From FEN-299 sp963727765 (lineage in GTDB: Bacteria; Acidobacteriota; Vicinamibacteria; Vicinamibacterales; Fen-181), in assembly GCA_963727765.1 (NCBI GenBank), contig CAVSGZ010000006.1, positions 1 to 64,000 on the forward strand: 64,000 nt of DNA. The letters are read 5' to 3'. The translations under genes were made by a program, and so were the position numbers. Every line of letters starts with the position of its first letter. Position 1 is the first letter of the stretch. The notes beneath the pieces are model-generated. The model made no database searches and was not told where the DNA came from. It saw only the letters and a program-made list of their open reading frames with translations. Below, one piece after another: positions 40,851 to 51,255 of this stretch.

Positions 40851-41993
40851 ATGTCCGCGTCCCGACGCCAATTCATGACCGACGCCTCGGCTCTCGGCCT
40901 GCTGGCCGCGTTCATCCCCGAACTCGCCTCGGCGCAGGCCGCGGCGCCGCAGGTGCCCGCTGAGGACGTGCCTCACGACTCCTACGATTTCTGGAACGGT
41001 TTCTTCGACTCGGTCAACCCGTACAGCAAGAACTACGGGACGAAGGCCGCCTCGCGGGGGCCGAAGGACCAGCTTCCCGAAGCCGGCGCCCAGACGCAGT
41101 ACCTGCACTTCAGGAACGACGCGAGGAAGTGGCGTTACGCCACCGACATCGACAAGGACGAATTGCTCGATTACGACGGTGACGTGGCGGTCAGCATCGC
41201 CCTGTCGCAGTTCCGCCCGGGCAACGGCGACATGGGGACGCATGCGTCCCAACTGCGCGTGGACACGACGCAGATCCATCCCTACATGAACATCGTCGCG
41301 CCACTGGCGTGGACGGCCATTGCCATGCTTGCCCCGGACAAGGCGGGCAAGGTGTCGCTCGAGCAGTTGGGCTTCAGGACGCCGCAGGCGACGCAGGCCA
41401 CTAGCAAGATCCTGCTCACCCGGGGCACGGGAAAGCTCGCCGTCAACGTCTCGAAGGCGGCCAGCACTTCGATCTTCGTGAAGGCCCTGAACGTCATCAT
41501 CACCGGCGCCAAGATGGCGGCGCCCATGGTGGGCCTGCCGGCCATCAGCGTCCCTGCCCTCAGTGCGTTTACCCAGACGCTGAGCTACTGGGAAGATCGC
41601 ACGAAGTTCCTCATGTCAGGCAATCTGACGACCGCCGTGGCCACCCAGCAGTCGATGGACGACCCCGATCGCGAAGACCACTACATCGGCCTCGTCTCGG
41701 GCGAGTATCTGATGCTCCCGATCAGGCACACCGATGAACTGGCCAAAGAGCTGCCGAACCTCGACATGGTGCAGGGGTACCTCGTGCCCAAGGATGCGGA
41801 CCCGAATGTGCCGCTGCAGACGCGCGCCGAGAGCGTCGTCCCGGGTGTGACGTATGCGACCATGAAGGTAAGCGTGCAGCCGCTGCCGGCGTCCTACACG
41901 AGCAAGACCGAGTCGGCCGCCAAGGCCACGGCCACGACCGCGGGCGGCTCGACATGCACCTGTCCATCCGAGGCGCCAAAGAAGAAGAAGTGA
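40851..41993 (+). CDS. Tat-exported protein of unknown function in the caspase/CHAT locus
   Basis: A 380-residue protein not recognised as any known family. The N-terminus MSASRRQFMTDASALGLLAAF is a twin-arginine signal (SRRQFM), so it is exported folded, which often means cofactor binding or co-export. The body opens with acidic/aromatic sequence (DSYDFWNGFFDSVNPYSKNYG, LHFRNDARKWRYATD). A central amphipathic or hydrophobic region follows (IFVKALNVIITGAKMAAPMVGLPAISVPALSAF), then YIGLVSGEYLMLPIRHTDEL. The C-terminus is odd: an Ala/Thr-rich stretch, a CTC cysteine pair and four lysines. It lies 71 bases after the caspase gene, with GAAGGAG upstream of the ATG. Confidence 0.75.
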   Translation: MSASRRQFMTDASALGLLAAFIPELASAQAAAPQVPAEDVPHDSYDFWNGFFDSVNPYSKNYGTKAASRGPKDQLPEAGAQTQYLHFRNDARKWRYATDIDKDELLDYDGDVAVSIALSQFRPGNGDMGTHASQLRVDTTQIHPYMNIVAPLAWTAIAMLAPDKAGKVSLEQLGFRTPQATQATSKILLTRGTGKLAVNVSKAASTSIFVKALNVIITGAKMAAPMVGLPAISVPALSAFTQTLSYWEDRTKFLMSGNLTTAVATQQSMDDPDREDHYIGLVSGEYLMLPIRHTDELAKELPNLDMVQGYLVPKDADPNVPLQTRAESVVPGVTYATMKVSVQPLPASYTSKTESAAKATATTAGGSTCTCPSEAPKKKK

Positions 41994-42029
41994 CGCGCGG
42001 GCGGTGAACGGGTGGGACGAGAGGGCCAT

Positions 42030-45000
42030 ATGCGCCATGCCGGCAAGGTTCTCGTGGCAGTCTGTGTGTGCATGGGGCTGTTGACGTCCCCGGCCAGGGC
42101 CGTCGCCCAGACCTCGTCGCTAGGCAGCCAGATCGACCAGCACGAGCGCAAGCTCTCCGAGGCGAAATCCAGCCACCAGACGAGGAACGAGGTGCTCGAG
42201 CTCATGGCACTCGGGTACCTGTACCGCGAGGCCGGCATGCTGCAGAAGGCGCTGGATCGGCTGAACGAAGCCCTCCCCATCATCCAGCGCGCCCACAACG
42301 AGATGGCCGAGGCCACGACGCTCGGCACGATGGGCCGAGTCTACACGGACATGGGACAGGAGGCCAAGGCGCTGGCGCTGTTCAACCAGGTGCTGCCCAC
42401 GTGGCGCTCGCTCGGCATTCGGGAGGCGGAAGCCAACACGCTCAACTTCATGGGCCGGGCCTACAACAACCTGGGGCAGCGGCAGGATGCGCTGAAGTCG
42501 TTGAACGCGTCGCTGTCGATCTGGCACGACATCGACAGCGGGACTGGGGATTCACAGGGCGGGCAGCGTACGAGCCTCAGAGACCAGCTCGCCGCACGAC
42601 ACCTCGACACGGCGCTGCCCAACCTCCACGACGCGAGCGGCCGATCCGGCGAGGCCTCCACGCTCGACAATCTCGGCAAGACCTACGCGGACATGGGCCA
42701 GGGAAAGGAAGCGCTGGAGTATCTGAACCAGGCGCTGCCGATCTGGCAACAGGAGGGGCAGCGGCTCGGCGAAGCCATGACGCTCGACAACATGGGCCGC
42801 GCCTACGGGGAGATCGGGCAGAAGCAGAACGCGCTGGACGCGTACTCCCGCGCGCTGTCGATCCATCGCAGCCTCGGAGCCCGCCAGGGCGAGGCCCTGA
42901 CGCTGAACGAGATCGGCCGGCTGTACCGCGACCTCGGCCAGCACCAGATGGCCCTCGACTACTACAACCAGGCGCTGCCGATCTGGCGCGAGGTCGGGAA
43001 CCGCAACGGCGAGGGGCTCGCGCTGAACGACATCGGCAGGGCCTACGCCGACACGAATCAGGCCGCAAACGCCCTCGAGTACTTCAACCGGGCGCTCTCC
43101 ATCTGGATCGACACCGGCGCCCGCCGCGGCGAGGCGACGACGCTCGGCAACATCAGCCGGGTCTACCTCGACCTGCTGCAGGCAGACAAGGCGCTCGATT
43201 TCGGGTTCCGGGCGCTCTCCATCTATCGCGAGGTGGCCGACACGCGCGGCCAGTCGCTTGTTCTGAGCACCATCGGCAGAGCGTACTCCGTGGCCAAGCA
43301 ACCGGACAACGCACTGACCACGAAGCTGGCGGCGTTGTCGCTGGCCAAGGCGGCGGACGATCCGGGCATCGAGGGCGGCATCGAGACGTCCCTCATGATC
43401 GATTTCCGCAACGAGCACCGCCCGGACGAGGCGATCCTGTTCGGACTGCAGGCCGTGAATGCCTACCAGCAGATCAGGAAGAACATCTCCGGGCTCGACA
43501 AGGAGCTCCAGACGGCGTTCGCGCTCTCCAAGTCTGTGACCTACCGGATCCTGGCGGAGCTGCTGGTGGAGGCGGACAGGCTCGGCGAGGCGGAACAGGT
43601 GCTCGACCTGCTCAAGGAACAGGAGCTCAAGGAAGTGGTGCGCGGCGCCGCCGACAGCGCGGCGGCCAAGGCGGAGGGCCTGCACCTGACCGCTGCGCAG
43701 CAGCAGGCGCAGGGCGCCCTCGAGGTCCCTGAGAAGACCGCCATGACGCTGATGGGGCTAAGCGCGGACTACGCGGTCCTGCGCGCCAAGACGGCGCGGT
43801 CCGCCGACGAAGACACGAGGATGGCGTCGCTCGAGACGAAGATCGAGGCCGCCAACCGGGAGGTGTCCGACTTCTTCCGCAAGACGATCTTCCCCGAGCT
43901 GGCGCAGAAGGCCGGCAGCGAGGATGCCAACACGCTGGTCGCCAAGGAGAAGTCGGAGGTCAGCCGGCTGCAGAACACGTTGTCAGCCCTCGGGCCGCAC
44001 GTGATGGGCATCCGGCTGCTCGTCGGCAACGAGCACGCCTACGCCATCGTCGTCACGGCCCAGGCCCGCAAGAAGTTCGAGCTCAACGCCACGCCGGCCG
44101 AGCTGCGCGGCAAGGTGCTCCAGGTGCGGAACCAACTGCGCACGCCGGCCTCCGATCCGCGGCCGCGGCTCGCGGAGCTGTATGCGATGGTCGTCGCTCC
44201 CTTGGCCGGCGAGCTCGGCGCCCTCGAGCAGGGGACCCACGAGAAGGGCCGCGTGCCGACGCTGCTGTGGTCGCTCGACGGCGTGATGCGTTACGTGCCG
44301 ATGGCCGCGCTCTACGATGGGCACCACTACCTGGCCGAGAGGTTCAACAACGTCCTGTTCACGCCCGAGAGCTACGGGCACATGACCCCCACCGCCGACG
44401 TCGGCAAGACTGGGCTTCGGGTGCTCGCGTTGGGGCTGTCGAAGAGCTACGGGGGCCTGCCGGCGCTGCCGGGCGTGCTGTCCGAGCTCGACGCGGTGGC
44501 GCACGACCCCGCCATCACCGAGTCCCACGGCCCGATGGACGGCGTTCTCCTGCCCGACGAGCGCTTCACCTGGGCGGCACTGAAGACGCAACTCGGTGCC
44601 GGAACGACGTATCCCGTGGTTCATATCGCCAGTCACTTCGTCCTGGAGGCTGGAAGCGGCGCGGAGCCCTACCTGATGCTCGGCGGCGAGGATGTCGAGT
44701 CGCCGCAGGGTTATCAGCTCACGCTCTCGACGCTCGAGGACTCCCCCATCAGTTTCCGAGGGACACGCTTGCTGACCCTCTCGGCCTGCAGCACGGCGAA
44801 AGGCGACGTGGCGAGCGACGGCCTCGAGGTGGACAGCCTCGGGATGATCGCCCAGCAGAAGGACGCAGAGGCCGTGCTGGCCACGCTGTGGGACGTCAAC
44901 GACGCGAGTACCAGCCGGCTCATGAGCGACTTCTACGCCAGATGGGTGAAGAATCCCGCCGACGGCAAGGCGGAGGCTCTCCGCCAGGCACAGCTGGCGT

Positions 45001-45146
45001 TCCTGCGCGGACCCGCCGCGTCACCTGCCGCCGCCAGCGGCCGCGGCGTTCAGCCCGTGGAGGCTTCGCCCTCCACGGGACATGACGCCGGCTATTCGCA
45101 CCCGTACTACTGGGCGCCGTTTGTCCTGATCGGGAATTACCAGTAA
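42030..45146 (+). CDS. Exported TPR-CHAT domain peptidase
   Basis: A 1038-residue protein with a signal peptide (VLVAVCVCMGLLTSPARAVAQ). Residues ~50-480 hold eight or nine TPR units, such as ATTLGTMGRVYTDMGQ, ASTLDNLGKTYADMGQ and AMTLDNMGRAYGEIGQ, each followed by a QALPIW-type helix. A coiled linker leads to a C-terminal CHAT domain. Its caspase-like dyad is His869 in VVHIASHFVLE and Cys920 in LLTLSACSTAKG. The end is PYYWAPFVLIGNY, the usual CHAT terminus. CHAT peptidases are separase-like cysteine proteases, often regulated by their TPRs. The ATG at 42030 has GAGAGGG upstream. The next gene starts 8 bases later, so co-translation is likely. Confidence 0.92.
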   Translation: MRHAGKVLVAVCVCMGLLTSPARAVAQTSSLGSQIDQHERKLSEAKSSHQTRNEVLELMALGYLYREAGMLQKALDRLNEALPIIQRAHNEMAEATTLGTMGRVYTDMGQEAKALALFNQVLPTWRSLGIREAEANTLNFMGRAYNNLGQRQDALKSLNASLSIWHDIDSGTGDSQGGQRTSLRDQLAARHLDTALPNLHDASGRSGEASTLDNLGKTYADMGQGKEALEYLNQALPIWQQEGQRLGEAMTLDNMGRAYGEIGQKQNALDAYSRALSIHRSLGARQGEALTLNEIGRLYRDLGQHQMALDYYNQALPIWREVGNRNGEGLALNDIGRAYADTNQAANALEYFNRALSIWIDTGARRGEATTLGNISRVYLDLLQADKALDFGFRALSIYREVADTRGQSLVLSTIGRAYSVAKQPDNALTTKLAALSLAKAADDPGIEGGIETSLMIDFRNEHRPDEAILFGLQAVNAYQQIRKNISGLDKELQTAFALSKSVTYRILAELLVEADRLGEAEQVLDLLKEQELKEVVRGAADSAAAKAEGLHLTAAQQQAQGALEVPEKTAMTLMGLSADYAVLRAKTARSADEDTRMASLETKIEAANREVSDFFRKTIFPELAQKAGSEDANTLVAKEKSEVSRLQNTLSALGPHVMGIRLLVGNEHAYAIVVTAQARKKFELNATPAELRGKVLQVRNQLRTPASDPRPRLAELYAMVVAPLAGELGALEQGTHEKGRVPTLLWSLDGVMRYVPMAALYDGHHYLAERFNNVLFTPESYGHMTPTADVGKTGLRVLALGLSKSYGGLPALPGVLSELDAVAHDPAITESHGPMDGVLLPDERFTWAALKTQLGAGTTYPVVHIASHFVLEAGSGAEPYLMLGGEDVESPQGYQLTLSTLEDSPISFRGTRLLTLSACSTAKGDVASDGLEVDSLGMIAQQKDAEAVLATLWDVNDASTSRLMSDFYARWVKNPADGKAEALRQAQLAFLRGPAASPAAASGRGVQPVEASPSTGHDAGYSHPYYWAPFVLIGNYQ

Positions 45147-45154
45147 GGGCTGCC

Positions 45155-46552
45155 ATGTTTCGCCGTGAGTCAACGATCGTCGCTGCGCTGTTGTTCCTCT
45201 GTTCGGCGAACCCGCAGCCCTGGGCTCAGGCAACTTCCCTGCCGAATCAGCCGCTGGCGGTGACGCTGCGAGGCACGGTTCACGCTCCGGACGGCAAGCC
45301 GATCACAGGCGCGCGCGTCGACGTCCGTGTCGCAGGAGCGGCGGATCAGATTCTGTCGGACACGGCCACCGACGTGAACGGTGAGTTCGCGCTGTTCGGT
45401 ATTCTCCTGCCGCCAGGGAAATACGTGGTCCACGCCTCCGCGACGGGATTCGAAGCGGATGAACGAGCGTTCGTCTCTTCGTCCGCTGCCACCTTGACGT
45501 TCGCTCTCACGCTGAAGCCGCAATTCCACGCGCGCGGCATGAGCTCCCCGTTCACGCTCGTCCGCGTGTTCTACGCCACCGACCGGTTGCAGGCGGGGGA
45601 TGGACCCTCACTCCAATACCTCGGAACACGGGCGAAGACAGGCGGCCTGGCCTATGGCTCATGCGAGGTCAGCATTCCTGAGACGCACACCATCGCCGAG
45701 ATCGAGCGGCCCTCGATCTGGAGGCTGGAGTTCCACGCCGACTCCGAGAAGCACATCATTCTGCAGAAGGTCGAACCCGAGCCCAAGGAGCTCTTCTTCA
45801 AGGCGGTCTCGGGTTCGGTCTCGGCGTCACCGGCAAAGGACGCCTTCGTCTTCGTGCACGGCTACAACGTGAGCTTCGAGGACGCCGCCATTCGGACGGC
45901 GCAGCTGACGTACGACTTCGGGTTCAAAGGCGCACCGATCCTCTACAGCTGGCCGTCCAAGGGGAGCCTCCTCGGTTACGCAGCCGACGAGCAAAACGTC
46001 GCGGAGACGGTAGCCGATCTGAAGCAGTTCCTCCAGGACGTCGCCGACCGCTCCGGTGCGATGACGGTGCATCTCATCGCGCACAGCATGGGGAATCGGG
46101 CCCTCCTCTCCGCCGTTTCCGAGCTCGCGACCGATTCGCGCTTTGCCAACTTCAGCAAGTTCAAGAGCCTCGTGCTTGCCGCGCCGGACGTCGATCGAAC
46201 GGCCTTTACGAAGCTGGTGGCGCAGATCCGGAAGCCCCAGAGCCGAATCACCCTCTACGTCTCCGAGCGCGATCAGGCGCTGGTCGCCTCGCACATGCTG
46301 TTTCACACGGAGCTTCGTGCAGGCGAGGGAGGCAGCGGATCGCTCGTCATGCCTGGCGTCGATACGATCGACGTGTCCGGACTGAGCATGGACGCCCTCG
46401 GGCACAGTTACTACGGCGACAATCGGAACGTCGTCCTGGATCTGCTGGAATTTCTCAAAGGAAAGCTGGCACCGCGGCCGGGGCTTACCAGAGTGCCCGT
46501 GGGAGCGCTGGCCTACTGGCTCCTTCTGCCAGCCCCGCAAGCCAGCCAGTGA
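45155..46552 (+). CDS. Exported DUF900 alpha/beta hydrolase with a carboxypeptidase-regulatory-like domain
   Basis: A 465-residue protein with a signal peptide (STIVAALLFLCSANPQPWAQ). Residues ~30-120 form a CarboxypepD_reg-like beta domain (LRGTVHAPDGKPITGARVDVRVAG, GEFALFGILLPPGKYVVHASATGFE). Residues ~130-440 are the DUF900 hydrolase fold. VRVFYATDR opens the domain, DAFVFVHGYNVSFEDAA is the oxyanion region, and HLIAHSMGNRAL carries nucleophile Ser311. LAAPDVDRTAF provides the likely acid, and LGHSYYGDNR probably the His. This is the fourth gene of the caspase/CHAT locus, 8 bases after the CHAT gene. Confidence 0.88.
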   Translation: MFRRESTIVAALLFLCSANPQPWAQATSLPNQPLAVTLRGTVHAPDGKPITGARVDVRVAGAADQILSDTATDVNGEFALFGILLPPGKYVVHASATGFEADERAFVSSSAATLTFALTLKPQFHARGMSSPFTLVRVFYATDRLQAGDGPSLQYLGTRAKTGGLAYGSCEVSIPETHTIAEIERPSIWRLEFHADSEKHIILQKVEPEPKELFFKAVSGSVSASPAKDAFVFVHGYNVSFEDAAIRTAQLTYDFGFKGAPILYSWPSKGSLLGYAADEQNVAETVADLKQFLQDVADRSGAMTVHLIAHSMGNRALLSAVSELATDSRFANFSKFKSLVLAAPDVDRTAFTKLVAQIRKPQSRITLYVSERDQALVASHMLFHTELRAGEGGSGSLVMPGVDTIDVSGLSMDALGHSYYGDNRNVVLDLLEFLKGKLAPRPGLTRVPVGALAYWLLLPAPQASQ

Positions 46553-46572
46553 ACATCGAGGAGGTTGTCGTC

Positions 46573-48036
46573 ATGCGTCTAGCGAGAGCTTGTGCCATCG
46601 TGCTCGCGTTCTTCGCGCTGGCCCAGTGTTCATGCAACGCCTCGAGCCAGGCAGGCGCATCCACGCAAGGAGGGTTGACCAGCCTGACGACGCCGCAGGG
46701 AGGCATCATCGAATACGGTCGCGTGGACGGAGCCACGTCCCTGGCTGCCGCGATGGGCAGGGTGCTCAGCGAGGTTCATCAGGCCTGCGGTGAGAGGCCC
46801 AGCGTGGGCCAGGTCTTCCGCGTGAAGGGGACCGACTCTGCCGGCGTCTTCTTCACCGTCGTGAACCACGCCCAGGGCAACAGGCAGATGGCCGGCATGG
46901 TCATCGCCGCGCAGACCGGCTCCAACCAGTTCGAGGCGGCACTGGTCTCCGACTCCGCCGAGCGCTTCGGCCAGACCGTGAACCCCCTGATGCAGCAGCT
47001 CTCTGCGGCCTGGCATCCCGGCGGCACGCCCGCGGCATCCGCCTCGGCGGGCGGCGCCGGATCGGCGCCAACCCCGGCTTCAACGTCCGGCTCTCCCGTC
47101 CCACTGCGCAGGGTGTCCGCGCCCGACAACTCCGCCAGCCTCTCGGTCCCGAGCGGGTGGACCGTGCAGCCAAACAGCGGGTGGGGCGCCATCGTCGTGA
47201 AGGGCCCGAACGGTGAGCAGATCGGCCTGGGGATGAGCAAGGGCGCGGCCGACCCCACCAATGCCTGGCAGGCCAGGATGGCGGCGGCGCACTACACGGT
47301 CGTCACGCCGGGGAGCGTCGTGTATGCCTTCAGGGGCGACGTCACCAAGGAGTTCGTCAACCTGTTCCAGGCCTGGCGCAAGTCCGGCGGCCTGGGCCCG
47401 GCGCGGATCCAGGTCGATGCCGCCAAGCCCATGCCGAACACACCGGGCAACCACTGTGCCCAGGTCTCCGGACAGATGGACCCGGATGGCAAGGGCATGC
47501 AGGCCTTCCTCGACCTGATGTGCGTCACCGATCCGACGCCGGACTACGGCGTCTACGGCGTCATCCTCAACCACACCCTGTTGCCGCTGGCGGTGGACGA
47601 CAAGGAGAAGGCCCTGCTGAACGCCATTCTCCAGACCTATCAGCCGAACCAGCAGGTCATCAACCAGGAGAATGCCGCGGTGGTGGCCAAGAAGCAGCAG
47701 AACGATCAACAGACGCTCGCCATGGCGCAGATGCGGGTGAACCAGATCAAGCAGATCGGCGCGCAGGCCACGGCCAACTTCAACGCAACCGAGGCCGCCA
47801 ACGATGCCCAGCACGCCGGCTACTGGGCCCAGCAGGACACTAACGCCAGGAACTCCGCCGGATTCAGCAACTACCTGCTCGATCAGTCGGTGGTGCAGAA
47901 CAACAATGTCGGAGGCACCGGGGCCGTGGGCCACGCCACGGTCTGGAACTCGCAGGCCAACGCCCTCGTCCAGGCCAATCCCAACAAGTGGGAGATCGTG
48001 AACACGCCGAACTACTGGAAGGGCATCGACTACTGA
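46573..48036 (+). CDS. Exported lipoprotein-like protein, unknown function (paralogue B)
   Basis: A 487-residue protein and the last gene of the caspase/CHAT locus. The signal MRLARACAIVLAFFALAQCSC has the same imperfect lipobox as its paralogue at 9634-11103 (Gln before Cys). The N-terminal ~150 and C-terminal ~85 residues are almost the same as in the paralogue (TPQGGIIEYGRVDGATS; YWAQQDTNARNSAGFSNYLL; NTPNYWKGIDY). The middle (residues ~160-380) differs and contains SLSVPSGWTVQPNSGWGAIVVKG. GAGGAGG lies 8 bases before the ATG at 46573, so the longer frame from 46549 is not preferred. No known domain is recognised. Confidence 0.82.
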   Translation: MRLARACAIVLAFFALAQCSCNASSQAGASTQGGLTSLTTPQGGIIEYGRVDGATSLAAAMGRVLSEVHQACGERPSVGQVFRVKGTDSAGVFFTVVNHAQGNRQMAGMVIAAQTGSNQFEAALVSDSAERFGQTVNPLMQQLSAAWHPGGTPAASASAGGAGSAPTPASTSGSPVPLRRVSAPDNSASLSVPSGWTVQPNSGWGAIVVKGPNGEQIGLGMSKGAADPTNAWQARMAAAHYTVVTPGSVVYAFRGDVTKEFVNLFQAWRKSGGLGPARIQVDAAKPMPNTPGNHCAQVSGQMDPDGKGMQAFLDLMCVTDPTPDYGVYGVILNHTLLPLAVDDKEKALLNAILQTYQPNQQVINQENAAVVAKKQQNDQQTLAMAQMRVNQIKQIGAQATANFNATEAANDAQHAGYWAQQDTNARNSAGFSNYLLDQSVVQNNNVGGTGAVGHATVWNSQANALVQANPNKWEIVNTPNYWKGIDY

Positions 48037-48181
48037 CGACGTGCGTGATTGCCGCTCAATCACCGGTAGCCGGGCCGGCAGAGGAGCGGTCCGGCAGTCC
48101 AGTCTTCTGCGCGAAGGGGCATTGGGCCACGTCCCGCCATCGACGCAAGATCCTGGCGAGCGCTCATGGGCGATTAATGGA

Positions 48182-48210
48182 TTGACTGTATCCAATATTG
48201 GATCTAATCT
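48182..48210 (+). promoter_or_regulatory. furA promoter with operator in the spacer
   Basis: TTGACT (48182-48187) and TAATCT (48205-48210) are 17 bases apart, a strong sigma-70 arrangement. The -10 ends only 6 bases before the GTG start of furA at 48217, so the predicted transcript would begin at or beside the start codon and be leaderless. Confidence 0.7.
48190..48203. promoter_or_regulatory. FurA-type palindromic operator
   Basis: ATCCAATATTGGAT is a perfect 14-base palindrome lying wholly between the -35 and -10 elements of the furA promoter. Bound FurA would block RNA polymerase, fitting autorepression relieved by peroxide. Its AT-rich sequence contrasts with the GC-rich surroundings. 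Confidence 0.7.
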
Positions 48211-48216
48211 TCTCAG

Positions 48217-48726
48217 GTGCCCCCCGACCCCGCCAATCTTCTTCGTCGACGCGGCATTCAGGTCACGGCCCAACGACTGGCGGTCTTGCGGGCAGTTGCG
48301 AGAGAGCCCCATATCACGGCCGACAGAGCGGCCGAGATCGTCAGGGCTCAGATCGGCGCCATTTCGCGCCAGTCGGTCTACGACGCGCTCGGCATGCTGG
48401 TGACCGAAGGCCTCATTCGGCGCATCCAGCCCGCCGGATCACCGGCCCGCTTCGAGACCCGGGTCGGCGACAACCATCACCACGTCATCTGCCGCGTCTG
48501 CGGCCGGACAGCCGACGTCGATTGTGCTGTCGGCTTCGCACCCTGCCTGACGGCGGCCGACGACAGGGGCTACGAGATCGACGAGGCCGAGGTCATCTAC
48601 TGGGGCCGCTGTCCGGAGTGCGCGTCCCAGACCCGGAACGAGAAGCCGCCGCAATCACCCGATGCGACGGTACCGAAACCAGCGGAGCACAGCCGGGCGC
48701 GAGGATCCGATCATCCCCGTGCCTGA
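48217..48726 (+). CDS. furA: Fur-family peroxide/metal-responsive repressor next to katG
   Basis: A 169-residue regulator. The winged-helix DNA-binding part (VTAQRLAVLRAVAREPHITADRAAEIVRAQ and ISRQSVYDALGMLVTEGLI) is followed by the metal site GDNHHHVICRVCGR (HHHxxCxxC) and a second CPEC pair near residue 142. The layout resembles FurA of actinobacteria, which represses furA-katG. The start is GTG at 48217, directly after the -10 element. The C-terminal ~25 residues are Pro/Arg-rich and lack homology to the core. katG begins 31 bases downstream on the same strand, so the two form an operon. Confidence 0.9.
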   Translation: MPPDPANLLRRRGIQVTAQRLAVLRAVAREPHITADRAAEIVRAQIGAISRQSVYDALGMLVTEGLIRRIQPAGSPARFETRVGDNHHHVICRVCGRTADVDCAVGFAPCLTAADDRGYEIDEAEVIYWGRCPECASQTRNEKPPQSPDATVPKPAEHSRARGSDHPRA

Positions 48727-48757
48727 CGGCCGCGCAGCAGTCAGAGGAGAAGACGAC

Positions 48758-50933
<2,176 letters not shown>

Positions 50934-50945
50934 TCTCGACAGTCA

Positions 50946-50986
50946 AGCCCCGTGCGCGTGGAAGGCAGACGCCCTCGCACGGGGCT
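50946..50986 (+). terminator. Hairpin downstream of katG
   Basis: An 11-base perfect stem, AGCCCCGTGCG (50946-50956) and CGCACGGGGCT (50976-50986), with a 19-base loop, begins 13 bases after the katG stop. There is no clear T-run, so it is a likely but not classical terminator for furA-katG. Confidence 0.65.
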
Positions 50987-51016
50987 CCGAGTTTCTGCGG
51001 TTCCGCCGGACACGCC

Positions 51017-51057
51017 ACTTCGCCCTTCGGCCCCGCTCAGGGCGCCCCGAGCGAAGT
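51017..51057. repeat. REP-like imperfect palindrome
   Basis: ACTTCGC (51017-51023) and GCGAAGT (51051-51057) enclose a GC-rich core containing CGCTCAGGGCGCCCCGAG. This type of element is frequent in intergenic DNA of GC-rich bacteria. It lies between katG and the RHS gene. Confidence 0.55.
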
Positions 51058-51199
51058 CGACGCGGATGACGCGCTCCATGGCGCGTCACTGAGCTTCACC
51101 GCGCTCGCCTCGTGTCCCATCGCGCTTCATCCTGCCGCCGATTACCCCAGATCACCCTGCGTCGGCGGGCCTTCGTCCGGCCGGCCTGGCAGAGGTTGG

Positions 51200-51205
51200 G
51201 CTATA
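51200..51205 (+). promoter_or_regulatory. Candidate -10 element of the RHS gene
   Basis: A perfect TATAAT in a GC-rich setting, about 50 bases before the ATG at 51256. The -35 region (about 51177-51182) does not match consensus, so an activator or alternative sigma factor may be needed. Confidence 0.45.
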
Positions 51206-51255
51206 ATCACAGCGCACTTCCACTCGCGCCCGTCGCCCAGACCTTGGAGTTTGTC

